Source: Loxodes magnus
Lineage: Eukaryota > Ciliophora > Karyorelictea > Loxodida > Loxodidae
Reading direction: 5' to 3'
DNA: 64,000 nucleotides
Assembly: GCA_946699065.1 (NCBI GenBank)
Contig: CAMPDV010001291.1
Coordinates: 53,919-117,918, forward strand
The translations under genes were made by a program, and so were the position numbers. Below, one piece after another: positions 15,001 to 30,000 of this stretch; position 1 is the stretch's first letter; each line of letters starts with the position of its first letter. Under the pieces are notes generated by a model. The model did not search any database and was not told the DNA's origin. It saw nothing but the letters and a program-made list of their open reading frames with translations.

Positions 15001-18000
15001 ATATACAGAACTAGTGTGACCACTCATGGTCTTACAGGTACCTGTCTTGACGTCCCATAGTCTCACCGTCTAATCATGACTTCCCGATACGATGAACTCT
15101 GAATCACTGGATATAGCCACAGCATATACAACACTAGTGTGACCACTCATGGTCTTACAGGTACCTGTCTTGACGTCCCATAGTCTCACCGTCTAATCAT
15201 GACTTCCTGATACGATGAACTCTGAATCACTGGATATAGCCACAGCATATACAACACTAGTGTGACCACTCATGGTCTTACAGGTACCTTTCTTGACGTC
15301 CCATAGTCTCACCGTCTAATCATGACTTCCCGATACGATGAACTCAGAATCACTGGATATAGCCACAGCATATACAACACTAGTGTGACCACTCATGGTC
15401 TTACAGGTACCTGTCTTGACGTCCCATAGTCTCACCGTCTAATCTCCACTTCCCGATACGATGAACTCTGAATCACTGGATATAGCCACAGCAGATACAT
15501 GATGAGTGTGACCACTCATGGTCTTACAGGTACCTGTCTTGACGTCCCATAGTCTCACCGTATAATCATGACTTCCCGATACGATGAACTCTGAATCACT
15601 GGATATAGCCACAGCATATACCAAATTGGTGTGACCACTCATGGTCTTACAGGTACCTGTCTTGACGTCCCATAGTCTCACCGTATTATCATAACTTCCC
15701 GATACGATGAACTCTGAATCACTGGATATAGCCACAGCAGATACAACACTAGTGTGACCACTCATGGTCTTACAGGTACCTGTCTTGACGTCCCATAGTC
15801 TCACCGTCTAATCTCCACTTCCCGATACGATGAACTCTGAATCACTGGATATAGCCACAGCATATACAACACTAGTGTGACCACTCATGGTCTTACAGGT
15901 ACCTGTCTTGACGTCCCATAGTCTCACCGTATAATCATAACTTCCCGATACGATGAACTCTGAATCACTGGATATAGCCACAGATCATACACAACTAGTG
16001 TGACCACTCATGGTCTTACAGGTACCTGTCTTGACGTCCCATAGTCTCAAAGTCTAATCTCCACTTCCCGATACGATGAACTCTGAATCACTGGATATAG
16101 CCACAGATCATACATAACTAGTGTGACCACTCATGGTCTTACAGGTACCTGTCTTGACGTCCCATAGTCTCACCGTCTAATCTCCACTTCCCGATACGAT
16201 GAACTCTGAATCACTGGATATAGCCACAGCATATACATAACTAGTGTGACCACTCATGGTCTTACAGGTACCTGTCTTGACGTCCCATAGTCTCACCGTA
16301 TAATCATAACTTCCCGATACGATGAACTCTGAATCACTGGATATAGCCACAGCAGATACCTAATGTGTGTGACCACTCATGGTCTTACAGGTACCTGTCT
16401 TGACGTCCCATAGTCTCACCGTCTAATCATAACTTCCCGATACGATGAACTCTGAATCACTGGATATAGCCACAGCAGATACATGACTAGTGTGACCACT
16501 CATGGTCTTACAGGTACCTGTCTTGACGTCCCATAGTCTCACCGTATAATCATAACTTCCCGATACGATGAACTCTGAATCACTGGATATAGCCACAGAT
16601 CATACACAACTAGTGTGACCACTCATGGTCTTACAGGTACCTGTCTTGACGTCCCATAGTCTCAAAGTCTAATCTCCACTTCCCGATACGATGAACTCTG
16701 AATCACTGGATATAGCCACAGATCATACATAACTAGTGTGACCACTCATGGTCTTACAGGTACCTGTCTTGACGTCCCATAGTCTCACCGTCTAATCATG
16801 ACTTCCCGATACGATGAACTCTGAATCACTGGATATAGCCACAGCATATACAACACTAGTGTGACCACTCATGGTCTTACAGGTACCTGTCTTGACGTCC
16901 CATAGTCTCACCGTATAATCATGACTTCCCGATACGATGAACTCTGAATCACTGGATATAGCCACAGCATATACATAACTAGTGTGACCACTCATGGTCT
17001 TACAGGTACCTGTCTTGACGTCCCATAGTCTCACCGTCTAATCATGACTTCCCGATACGATGAACTCTGAATCACTGGATATAGCCACAGCATATACAAC
17101 ACTAGTGTGACCACTCATGGTCTTACAGGTACCTGTCTTGACGTCCCATAGTCTCACCGTCTAATCTCCACTTCCCGATACGATGAACTCTGAATCACTG
17201 GATATAGCCACAGATCATACATAACTAGTGTGACCACTCATGGTCTTACAGGTACCTGTCTTGACGTCCCATAGTCTCACCGTCTAATCATGACTTCCCG
17301 ATACGATGAACTCTGAATCACTGGATATAGCCACAGCATATACAACACTAGTGTGACCACTCATGGTCTTACAGGTACCTGTCTTGACGTCCCATAGTCT
17401 CACCGTATAATCATGACTTCCCGATACGATGAACTCTGAATCACTGGATATAGCCACAGCATATACATAACTAGTGTGACCACTCATGGTCTTACAGGTA
17501 CCTGTCTTGACGTCCCATAGTCTCACCGTCTAATCATGACTTCCCGATACGATGAACTCTGAATCACTGGATATAGCCACAGCATATACAACACTAGTGT
17601 GACCACTCATGGTCTTACAGGTACCTGTCTTGACGTCCCATAGTCTCACCGTCTAATCATGACTTCCCGATACGATGAACTCTGAATCACTGGATATAGC
17701 CACAGCATATACATAACTAGTGTGACCACTCATGGTCTTACAGGTACCTGTCTTGACGTCCCATAGTCTCACCGTCTAATCATGACTTCCCGATACGATG
17801 AACTCTGAATCACTGGATATAGCCACAGCATATACAACACTAGTGTGACCACTCATGGTCTTACAGGTACCTGTCTTGACGTCCCATAGTCTCACCGTCT
17901 AATCATGACTTCCCGATACGATGAACTCTGAATCACTGGATATAGCCACAGCATATACAGAACTAGTGTGACCACTCATGGTCTTACAGGTACCTGTCTT

Positions 18001-21000
18001 GACGTCCCATAGTCTCACCGTCTAATCATGACTTCCCGATACGATGAACTCTGAATCACTGGATATAGCCACAGCATATACAGAACTAGTGTGACCACTC
18101 ATGGTCTTACAGGTACCTGTCTTGACGTCCCATAGTCTCACCGTCTAATCATGACTTCCCGATACGATGAACTCTGAATCACTGGATATAGCCACAGCAT
18201 ATACAGAACTAGTGTGACCACTCATGGTCTTACAGGTACCTGTCTTGACGTCCCATAGTCTCACCGTCTAATCATGACTTCCCGATACGATGAACTCTGA
18301 ATCACTGGATATAGCCACAGCATATACAGAACTAGTGTGACCACTCATGGTCTTACAGGTACCTGTCTTGACGTCCCATAGTCTCACCGTCTAATCATGA
18401 CTTCCCGATACGATGAACTCTGAATCACTGGATATAGCCACAGCATATACAACACTAGTGTGACCACTCATGGTCTTACAGGTACCTGTCTTGACGTCCC
18501 ATAGTCTCACCGTCTAATCATGACTTCCTGATACGATGAACTCTGAATCACTGGATATAGCCACAGCATATACAACACTAGTGTGACCACTCATGGTCTT
18601 ACAGGTACCTTTCTTGACGTCCCATAGTCTCACCGTCTAATCATGACTTCCCGATACGATGAACTCAGAATCACTGGATATAGCCACAGCATATACAACA
18701 CTAGTGTGACCACTCATGGTCTTACAGGTACCTGTCTTGACGTCCCATAGTCTCACCGTCTAATCATGACTTCCTGATACGATGAACTCTGAATCACTGG
18801 ATATAGCCACAGCATATACAACACTAGTGTGACCACTCATGGTCTTACAGGTACCTGTCTTGACGTCCCATAGTCTCACCGTATAATCATGACTTCCCGA
18901 TACGATGAACTCTGAATCACTGGATATAGCCACAGCATATACCAAATTGGTGTGACCACTCATGGTCTTACAGGTACCTGTCTTGACGTCCCATAGTCTC
19001 ACCGTATTATCATAACTTCCCGATACGATGAACTCTGAATCACTGGATATAGCCACAGCAGATACAACACTAGTGTGACCACTCATGGTCTTACAGGTAC
19101 CTGTCTTGACGTCCCATAGTCTCACCGTCTAATCTCCACTTCCCGATACGATGAACTCTGAATCACTGGATATAGCCACAGCATATACAACACTAGTGTG
19201 ACCACTCATGGTCTTACAGGTACCTGTCTTGACGTCCCATAGTCTCACCGTATAATCATAACTTCCCGATACGATGAACTCTGAATCACTGGATATAGCC
19301 ACAGATCATACACAACTAGTGTGACCACTCATGGTCTTACAGGTACCTGTCTTGACGTCCCATAGTCTCAAAGTCTAATCTCCACTTCCCGATACGATGA
19401 ACTCTGAATCACTGGATATAGCCACAGATCATACATAACTAGTGTGACCACTCATGGTCTTACAGGTACCTGTCTTGACGTCCCATAGTCTCACCGTCTA
19501 ATCTCCACTTCCCGATACGATGAACTCTGAATCACTGGATATAGCCACAGCATATACATAACTAGTGTGACCACTCATGGTCTTACAGGTACCTGTCTTG
19601 ACGTCCCATAGTCTCACCGTATAATCATAACTTCCCGATACGATGAACTCTGAATCACTGGATATAGCCACAGCAGATACCTAATGTGTGTGACCACTCA
19701 TGGTCTTACAGGTACCTGTCTTGACGTCCCATAGTCTCACCGTCTAATCATAACTTCCCGATACGATGAACTCTGAATCACTGGATATAGCCACAGCATA
19801 TACCTAATTTGTGTGACCACTCATGGTCTTACAGGTACCTGTCTTGACGTCCCATAGTCTCACCGTATAATCATGACTTCCCGATACGATGAACTCTGAA
19901 TCACTGGATATAGCCACAGCAGATACATTACTAGTGTGACCACTCATGGTCTTACAGGTACCTGTCTTGACGTCCCATAGTCTCACCGTATAATCATAAC
20001 TTCCCGATACGATGAACTCTGAATCACTGGATATAGCCACAGCAGATACATAACTAGTGTGACCACTCATGGTCTTACAGGTACCTGTCTTGACGTCCCA
20101 TAGTCTCACCGTCTAATCTCCACTTCCCGATACGATGAACTCTGAATCACTGGATATAGCCACAGCATATACAACACTAGTGTGACCACTCATGGTCTTA
20201 CAGGTACCTGTCTTGACGTCCCATAGTCTCACCGTATAATCATAACTTCCCGATACGATGAACTCTGAATCACTGGATATAGCCACAGCATATACCTAAT
20301 TTGTGTGACCACTCATGGTCTTACAGGTACCTGTCTTGACGTCCCATAGTCTCACCGTATAATCATAACTTCCCGATACGATGAACTCTGAATCACTGGA
20401 TATAGCCACAGCAGATACATAACTAGTGTGACCACTCATGGTCTTACAGGTACCTGTCTTGACGTCCCATAGTCTCACCGTCTAATCTCCACTTCCCGAT
20501 ACGATGAACTCTGAATCACTGGATATAGCCACAGCAGATACATAACTAGTGTGACCACTCATGGTCTTACAGGTACCTGTCTTGACGTCCCATAGTCTCA
20601 CCGTCTAATCTCCACTTCCCGATACGATGAACTCTGAATCACTGGATATAGCCACAGCAGATACATAACTAGTGTGACCACTCATGGTCTTACAGGTACC
20701 TGTCTTGACGTCCCATAGTCTCACCGTATAATCATAACTTCCCGATACGATGAACTCTGAATCACTGGATATAGCCACAGCAGATACATGATGAGTGTGA
20801 CCACTCATGGTCTTACAGGTACCTGTCTTGACGTCCCATAGTCTCACCGTATAATCATAACTTCCCGATACGATGAACTCTGAATCACTGGATATAGCCA
20901 CAGCATATACAACACTAGTGTGACCACTCATGGTCTTACAGGTACCTGTCTTGACGTCCCATAGTCTCACCGTCTAATCTCCACTTCCCGATACGATGAA

Positions 21001-24000
21001 CTCTGAATCACTGGATATAGCCACAGCAGATACATAACTAGTGTGACCACTCATGGTCTTACAGGTACCTGTCTTGACGTCCCATAGTCTCACCGTCTAA
21101 TCATAACTTCCCGATACGATGAACTCTGAATCACTGGATATAGCCACAGCATATACATAACTAGTGTGACCACTCATGGTCTTACAGGTACCTGTCTTGA
21201 CGTCCCATAGTCTCACAGTCTAATCTCCACTTCCCGATACGATGAACTCTGAATCACTGGATATAGCCACAGCATATACATAATGTGTGTGACCACTCAT
21301 GGTCTTACAGGTACCTGTCTTGACGTCCCATAGTCTCACCGTATAATCATAACTTCCCGATACGATGAACTCTGAATCACTGGATATAGCCACAGCATAT
21401 ACATAACTAGTGTGACCACTCATGGTCTTACAGGTACCTGTCTTGACGTCCCATAGTCTCACCGTCATATCTCCACTTCCCGATACGATGAACTCTGAAT
21501 CACTGGATATAGCCACAGCATATACAACACTAGTGTGACCACTCATGGTCTTACAGGTACCTGTCTTGACGTTCCATAGTCTCACCGTCATATCTCCACT
21601 TCCCGATACGATGAACTCTGAATCACTGGATATTGCCACAGCATATACATAACTAGTGTGACCACTCATGGTCTTACAGGTACCTGTCTTGACGTCCCAT
21701 AGTCTCACCGTCTAATCATAACTTCCCGATACGATGAACTCTGAATCACTGGATATAGCCACAGCATATACATAACTAGTGTGACCACTCATGGTCTTAC
21801 AGGTACCTGTCTTGACGTTCCATAGTCTCACCGTCTCATCACTACTTCCCGATACGATGAACTCTGAATCACTGGATATAGCCACAGCATATACATAACT
21901 AGTGTGACCACTCATGGTCTTACAGGTACCTGTCTTGACGTTCCATAGTCTCACCGTCTAATCATGACTTCCCGATACGATGAACTCTGAATCACTGGAT
22001 ATAAACACAGATAATAAAGTATCTGTGGTACCACTCATGGTCTTACAGGTACCTGTCTTGACGTCCCATAGTCTCACCGTCTAATCATAACTTCCCGATA
22101 CGATGAACTCTGAATCACTGGATATAGCCACAGCATATACATAACTAGTGTGACCACTCATGGTCTTACAGGTACCTGTCTTGACGTTCCATAGTCTCAC
22201 CGTCTCATCACTACTTCCCGATACGATGAACTCTGAATCACTGGATATAGCCACAGCATATACATAACTAGTGTGACCACTCATGGTCTTACAGGTACCT
22301 GTCTTGACGTCCCATAGTCTCACCGTTAAATCTACACTTCCCGATACGATGAACTCTGAATCACTGGATATTGCCACAGATAATACATAATCTGTGTGAC
22401 CACTCATGGTCTTACAGGTACCTGTCTTGACGTCCCATAGTCTCACCGTCTAATCATGACTTCCCGATACGATGAACTCTGAATCACTGGATATAGCCAC
22501 AGCAGATACATTACTAGTGTGACCACTCATGGTCTTACAGGTACCTGTCTTGACGTCCCATAGTCTCACCGTCTAATCTCCACTTCCCGATACGATGAAC
22601 TCTGAATCACTGGATATAGCCACAGATCATACACAACTAGTGTGACCACTCATGGTCTTACAGGTACCTGTCTTGACGTCCCATAGTCTCAAAGTCTAAT
22701 CTCCACTTCCCGATACGATGAACTCTGAATCACTGGATATAGCCACAGATCATACATAACTAGTGTGACCACTCATGGTCTTACAGGTACCTGTCTTGAC
22801 GTCCCATAGTCTCACCGTCTAATCTCCACTTCCCGATACGATGAACTCTGAATCACTGGATATAGCCACAGCAGATACATGATGAGTGTGACCACTCATG
22901 GTCTTACAGGTACCTGTCTTGACGTCCCATAGTCTCACCGTATAATCATAACTTCCCGATACGATGAACTCTGAATCACTGGATATAGCCACAGCAGATA
23001 CATAACTAGTGTGACCACTCATGGTCTTACAGGTACCTGTCTTGACGTCCCATAGTCTCACCGTATAATCATAACTTCCCGATACGATGAACTCTGAATC
23101 ACTGGATATAGCCACAGCATATACCAAATTGGTGTGACCACTCATGGTCTTACAGGTACCTGTCTTGACGTCCCATAGTCTCACCGTATAATCATAACTT
23201 CCCGATACGATGAACTCTGAATCACTGGATATAGCCACAGATCATACATAACTAGTGTGACCACTCATGGTCTTACAGGTACCTGTCTTGACGTCCCATA
23301 GTCTCACCGTCTAATCTCCACTTCCCGATACGATGAACTCTGAATCACTGGATATAGCCACAGCAGATACATAACTAGTGTGACCACTCATGGTCTTACA
23401 GGTACCTGTCTTGACGTCCCATAGTCTCACCGTCTAATCTCCACTTCCCGATACGATGAACTCTGAATCACTGGATATAGCCACAGATCATACACAACTA
23501 GTGTGACCACTCATGGTCTTACAGGTACCTGTCTTGACGTCCCATAGTCTCAAAGTCTAATCTCCACTTCCCGATACGATGAACTCTGAATCACTGGATA
23601 TAGCCACAGCAGATACATGATGAGTGTGACCACTCATGGTCTTACAGGTACCTGTCTTGACGTCCCATAGTCTCACCGTATAATCATAACTTCCCGATAC
23701 GATGAACTCTGAATCACTGGATATAGCCACAGATCATACATAACTAGTGTGACCACTCATGGTCTTACAGGTACCTGTCTTGACGTCCCATAGTCTCACC
23801 GTCTAATCTCCACTTCCCGATACGATGAACTCTGAATCACTGGATATAGCCACAGCATATACATAACTAGTGTGACCACTCATGGTCTTACAGGTACCTG
23901 TCTTGACGTCCCATAGTCTCACCGTCTAATCTCCACTTCCCGATACGATGAACTCTGAATCACTGGATATAGCCACAGATCATACATAACTAGTGTGACC

Positions 24001-27000
24001 ACTCATGGTCTTACAGGTACCTGTCTTGACGTCCCATAGTCTCACCGTCTAATCATAACTTCCCGATACGATGAACTCTGAATCACTGGATATAGCCACA
24101 GCAGATACATTACTAGTGTGACCACTCATGGTCTTACAGGTACCTGTCTTGACGTCCCATAGTCTCACCGTCTAATCTCCACTTCCCGATACGATGAACT
24201 CTGAATCACTGGATATAGCCACAGATCATACACAACTAGTGTGACCACTCATGGTCTTACAGGTACCTGTCTTGACGTCCCATAGTCTCACCGTATTATC
24301 ATAACTTCCCGATACGATGAACTCTGAATCACTGGATATAGCCACAGCATATACATAACTAGTGTGACCACTCATGGTCTTACAGGTACCTGTCTTGACG
24401 TCCCATAGTCTCACCGTATAATCATAACTTCCCGATACGATGAACTCTGAATCACTGGATATAGCCACAGCAGATACCTAATTTGTGTGACCACTCATGG
24501 TCTTACAGGTACCTGTCTTGACGTCCCATAGTCTCACCGTATAATCATGACTTCCCGATACGATGAACTCTGAATCACTGGATATAGCCACAGCATATAC
24601 CAAATTGGTGTGACCACTCATGGTCTTACAGGTACCTGTCTTGACGTCCCATAGTCTCACCGTATAATCATAACTTCCCGATACGATGAACTCTGAATCA
24701 CTGGATATAGCCACAGCAGATACATAACTAGTGTGACCACTCATGGTCTTACAGGTACCTGTCTTGACGTCCCATAGTCTCACCGTATAATCATAACTTC
24801 CCGATACGATGAACTCTGAATCACTGGATATAGCCACAGCAGATACATAACTAGTGTGACCACTCATGGTCTTACAGGTACCTGTCTTGACGTCCCATAG
24901 TCTCACCGTCTAATCATAACTTCCCGATACGATGAACTCTGAATCACTGGATATAGCCACAGCATATACCAAATTGGTGTGACCACTCATGGTCTTACAG
25001 GTACCTGTCTTGACGTCCCATAGTCTCACCGTCTAATCATGACTTCCCGATACGATGAACTCTGAATCACTGGATATAGCCACAGCATATACATAACTAG
25101 TGTGACCACTCATGGTCTTACAGGTACCTGTCTTGACGTCCCATAGTCTCACCGTATAATCATAACTTCCCGATACGATGAACTCTGAATCACTGGATAT
25201 AGCCACAGCATATACAACACTAGTGTGACCACTCATGGTCTTACAGGTACCTGTCTTGACGTCCCATAGTCTCAAAGTCTAATCTCCACTTCCCGATACG
25301 ATGAACTCTGAATCACTGGATATAGCCACAGATCATACATAACTAGTGTGACCACTCATGGTCTTACAGGTACCTGTCTTGACGTCCCATAGTCTCACCG
25401 TCTAATCTCCACTTCCCGATACGATGAACTCTGAATCACTGGATATAGCCACAGCAGATACATGATGAGTGTGACCACTCATGGTCTTACAGGTACCTGT
25501 CTTGACGTCCCATAGTCTCACCGTATAATCTCCACTTCCCGATACGATGAACTCTGAATCACTGGATATAGCCACAGCAGATACATAACTAGTGTGACCA
25601 CTCATGGTCTTACAGGTACCTGTCTTGACGTCCCATAGTCTCAAAGTCTAATCTCCACTTCCCGATACGATGAACTCTGAATCACTGGATATAGCCACAG
25701 AATATACCAAATTGGTGTGACCACTCATGGTCTTACAGGTACCTGTCTTGACGTCCCATAGTCTCACCGTATAATCATAACTTCCCGATACGATGAACTC
25801 TGAATCACTGGATATAGCCACAGCAGATACATAACTAGTGTGACCACTCATGGTCTTACAGGTACCTGTCTTGACGTCCCATAGTCTCACCGTATAATCA
25901 TAACTTCCCGATACGATGAACTCTGAATCACTGGATATAGCCACAGCAGATACATAACTAGTGTGACCACTCATGGTCTTACAGGTACCTGTCTTGACGT
26001 CCCATAGTCTCACCGTCTAATCATAACTTCCCGATACGATGAACTCTGAATCACTGGATATAGCCACAGCATATACCAAATTGGTGTGACCACTCATGGT
26101 CTTACAGGTACCTGTCTTGACGTCCCATAGTCTCACCGTCTAATCATGACTTCCCGATACGATGAACTCTGAATCACTGGATATAGCCACAGCATATACA
26201 TAACTAGTGTGACCACTCATGGTCTTACAGGTACCTGTCTTGACGTCCCATAGTCTCACCGTATAATCATAACTTCCCGATACGATGAACTCTGAATCAC
26301 TGGATATAGCCACAGCATATACCTAATTTGTGTGACCACTCATGGTCTTACAGGTACCTGTCTTGACGTCCCATAGTCTCACCGTATAATCATAACTTCC
26401 CGATACGATGAACTCTGAATCACTGGATATAGCCACAGCAGATACCTAATTTGTGTGACCACTCATGGTCTTACAGGTACCTGTCTTGACGTCCCATAGT
26501 CTCACCGTATAATCATAACTTCCCGATACGATGAACTCTGAATCACTGGATATAGCCACAGCAGATACATAACTAGTGTGACCACTCATGGTCTTACAGG
26601 TACCTGTCTTGACGTTCCATAGTCTCACCGTCTCATCACTACTTCCCGATACGATGAACTCTGAATCACTGGATATAGCCACAGCATATACATAACTAGT
26701 GTGACCACTCATGGTCTTACAGGTACCTGTCTTGACGTCCCATAGTCTCACCGTCTAATCTCCACTTCCCGATACGATGAACTCTGAATCACTGGATATA
26801 GCCACAGCAGATACATAACTAGTGTGACCACTCATGGTCTTACAGGTACCTGTCTTGACGTCCCATAGTCTCAAAGTCTAATCTCCACTTCCCGATACGA
26901 TGAACTCTGAATCACTGGATATAGCCACAGAATATACCAAATTGGTGTGACCACTCATGGTCTTACAGGTACCTGTCTTGACGTCCCATAGTCTCACCGT

Positions 27001-30000
27001 ATAATCATAACTTCCCGATACGATGAACTCTGAATCACTGGATATAGCCACAGCAGATACATAACTAGTGTGACCACTCATGGTCTTACAGGTACCTGTC
27101 TTGACGTCCCATAGTCTCACCGTATAATCATAACTTCCCGATACGATGAACTCTGAATCACTGGATATAGCCACAGCAGATACATAACTAGTGTGACCAC
27201 TCATGGTCTTACAGGTACCTGTCTTGACGTCCCATAGTCTCACCGTCTAATCATAACTTCCCGATACGATGAACTCTGAATCACTGGATATAGCCACAGC
27301 ATATACCAAATTGGTGTGACCACTCATGGTCTTACAGGTACCTGTCTTGACGTCCCATAGTCTCACCGTCTAATCATGACTTCCCGATACGATGAACTCT
27401 GAATCACTGGATATAGCCACAGCATATACATAACTAGTGTGACCACTCATGGTCTTACAGGTACCTGTCTTGACGTCCCATAGTCTCACCGTATAATCAT
27501 AACTTCCCGATACGATGAACTCTGAATCACTGGATATAGCCACAGCATATACCTAATTTGTGTGACCACTCATGGTCTTACAGGTACCTGTCTTGACGTC
27601 CCATAGTCTCACCGTATAATCATAACTTCCCGATACGATGAACTCTGAATCACTGGATATAGCCACAGCAGATACCTAATTTGTGTGACCACTCATGGTC
27701 TTACAGGTACCTGTCTTGACGTCCCATAGTCTCACCGTATAATCATAACTTCCCGATACGATGAACTCTGAATCACTGGATATAGCCACAGCAGATACAT
27801 AACTAGTGTGACCACTCATGGTCTTACAGGTACCTGTCTTGACGTTCCATAGTCTCACCGTCTCATCACTACTTCCCGATACGATGAACTCTGAATCACT
27901 GGATATAGCCACAGCATATACATAACTAGTGTGACCACTCATGGTCTTACAGGTACCTGTCTTGACGTCCCATAGTCTCACCGTCTAATCTCCACTTCCC
28001 GATACGATGAACTCTGAATCACTGGATATAGCCACAGCATATACATAACTAGTGTGACCACTCATGGTCTTACAGGTACCTGTCTTGACGTCCCATAGTC
28101 TCACCGTCTAATCTCCACTTCCCGATACGATGAACTCTGAATCACTGGATATAGCCACAGATCATACATAACTAGTGTGACCACTCATGGTCTTACAGGT
28201 ACCTGTCTTGACGTCCCATAGTCTCACCGTCTAATCATAACTTCCCGATACGATGAACTCTGAATCACTGGATATAGCCACAGCAGATACATTACTAGTG
28301 TGACCACTCATGGTCTTACAGGTACCTGTCTTGACGTCCCATAGTCTCACCGTCTAATCTCCACTTCCCGATACGATGAACTCTGAATCACTGGATATAG
28401 CCACAGATCATACACAACTAGTGTGACCACTCATGGTCTTACAGGTACCTGTCTTGACGTCCCATAGTCTCACCGTATTATCATAACTTCCCGATACGAT
28501 GAACTCTGAATCACTGGATATAGCCACAGCATATACATAACTAGTGTGACCACTCATGGTCTTACAGGTACCTGTCTTGACGTCCCATAGTCTCACCGTA
28601 TAATCATAACTTCCCGATACGATGAACTCTGAATCACTGGATATAGCCACAGCAGATACCTAATTTGTGTGACCACTCATGGTCTTACAGGTACCTGTCT
28701 TGACGTCCCATAGTCTCACCGTATAATCATGACTTCCCGATACGATGAACTCTGAATCACTGGATATAGCCACAGCATATACCAAATTGGTGTGACCACT
28801 CATGGTCTTACAGGTACCTGTCTTGACGTCCCATAGTCTCACCGTATAATCATAACTTCCCGATACGATGAACTCTGAATCACTGGATATAGCCACAGCA
28901 GATACATAACTAGTGTGACCACTCATGGTCTTACAGGTACCTGTCTTGACGTCCCATAGTCTCACCGTCTAATCTCCACTTCCCGATACGATGAACTCTG
29001 AATCACTGGATATAGCCACAGCAGATACACAACTAGTGTGACCACTCATGGTCTTACAGGTACCTGTCTTGACGTCCCATAGTCTCACCGTATAATCATA
29101 ACTTCCCGATACGATGAACTCTGAATCACTGGATATAGCCACAGCATATACCAAATTGGTGTGACCACTCATGGTCTTACAGGTACCTGTCTTGACGTCC
29201 CATAGTCTCACCGTCTAATCATGACTTCCCGATACGATGAACTCTGAATCACTGGATATAGCCACAGCATATACATAACTAGTGTGACCACTCATGGTCT
29301 TACAGGTACCTGTCTTGACGTCCCATAGTCTCACCGTATAATCATAACTTCCCGATACGATGAACTCTGAATCACTGGATATAGCCACAGCAGATACATA
29401 ACTAGTGTGACCACTCATGGTCTTACAGGTACCTGTCTTGACGTCCCATAGTCTCACCGTCTAATCTCCACTTCCCGATACGATGAACTCTGAATCACTG
29501 GATATAGCCACAGCAGATACATAACTAGTGTGACCACTCATGGTCTTACAGGTACCTGTCTTGACGTCCCATAGTCTCAAAGTCTAATCTCCACTTCCCG
29601 ATACGATGAACTCTGAATCACTGGATATAGCCACAGAATATACCAAATTGGTGTGACCACTCATGGTCTTACAGGTACCTGTCTTGACGTCCCATAGTCT
29701 CACCGTATAATCATAACTTCCCGATACGATGAACTCTGAATCACTGGATATAGCCACAGCAGATACATAACTAGTGTGACCACTCATGGTCTTACAGGTA
29801 CCTGTCTTGACGTCCCATAGTCTCACCGTATAATCATAACTTCCCGATACGATGAACTCTGAATCACTGGATATAGCCACAGCAGATACATAACTAGTGT
29901 GACCACTCATGGTCTTACAGGTACCTGTCTTGACGTCCCATAGTCTCACCGTCTAATCATAACTTCCCGATACGATGAACTCTGAATCACTGGATATAGC

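Noticed and set aside
22001-22034. End of the array or an inserted sequence at the unusual unit
   Set aside because: The 123-bp period and frame continue unchanged on both sides, so it is a divergent blade and not an insertion.
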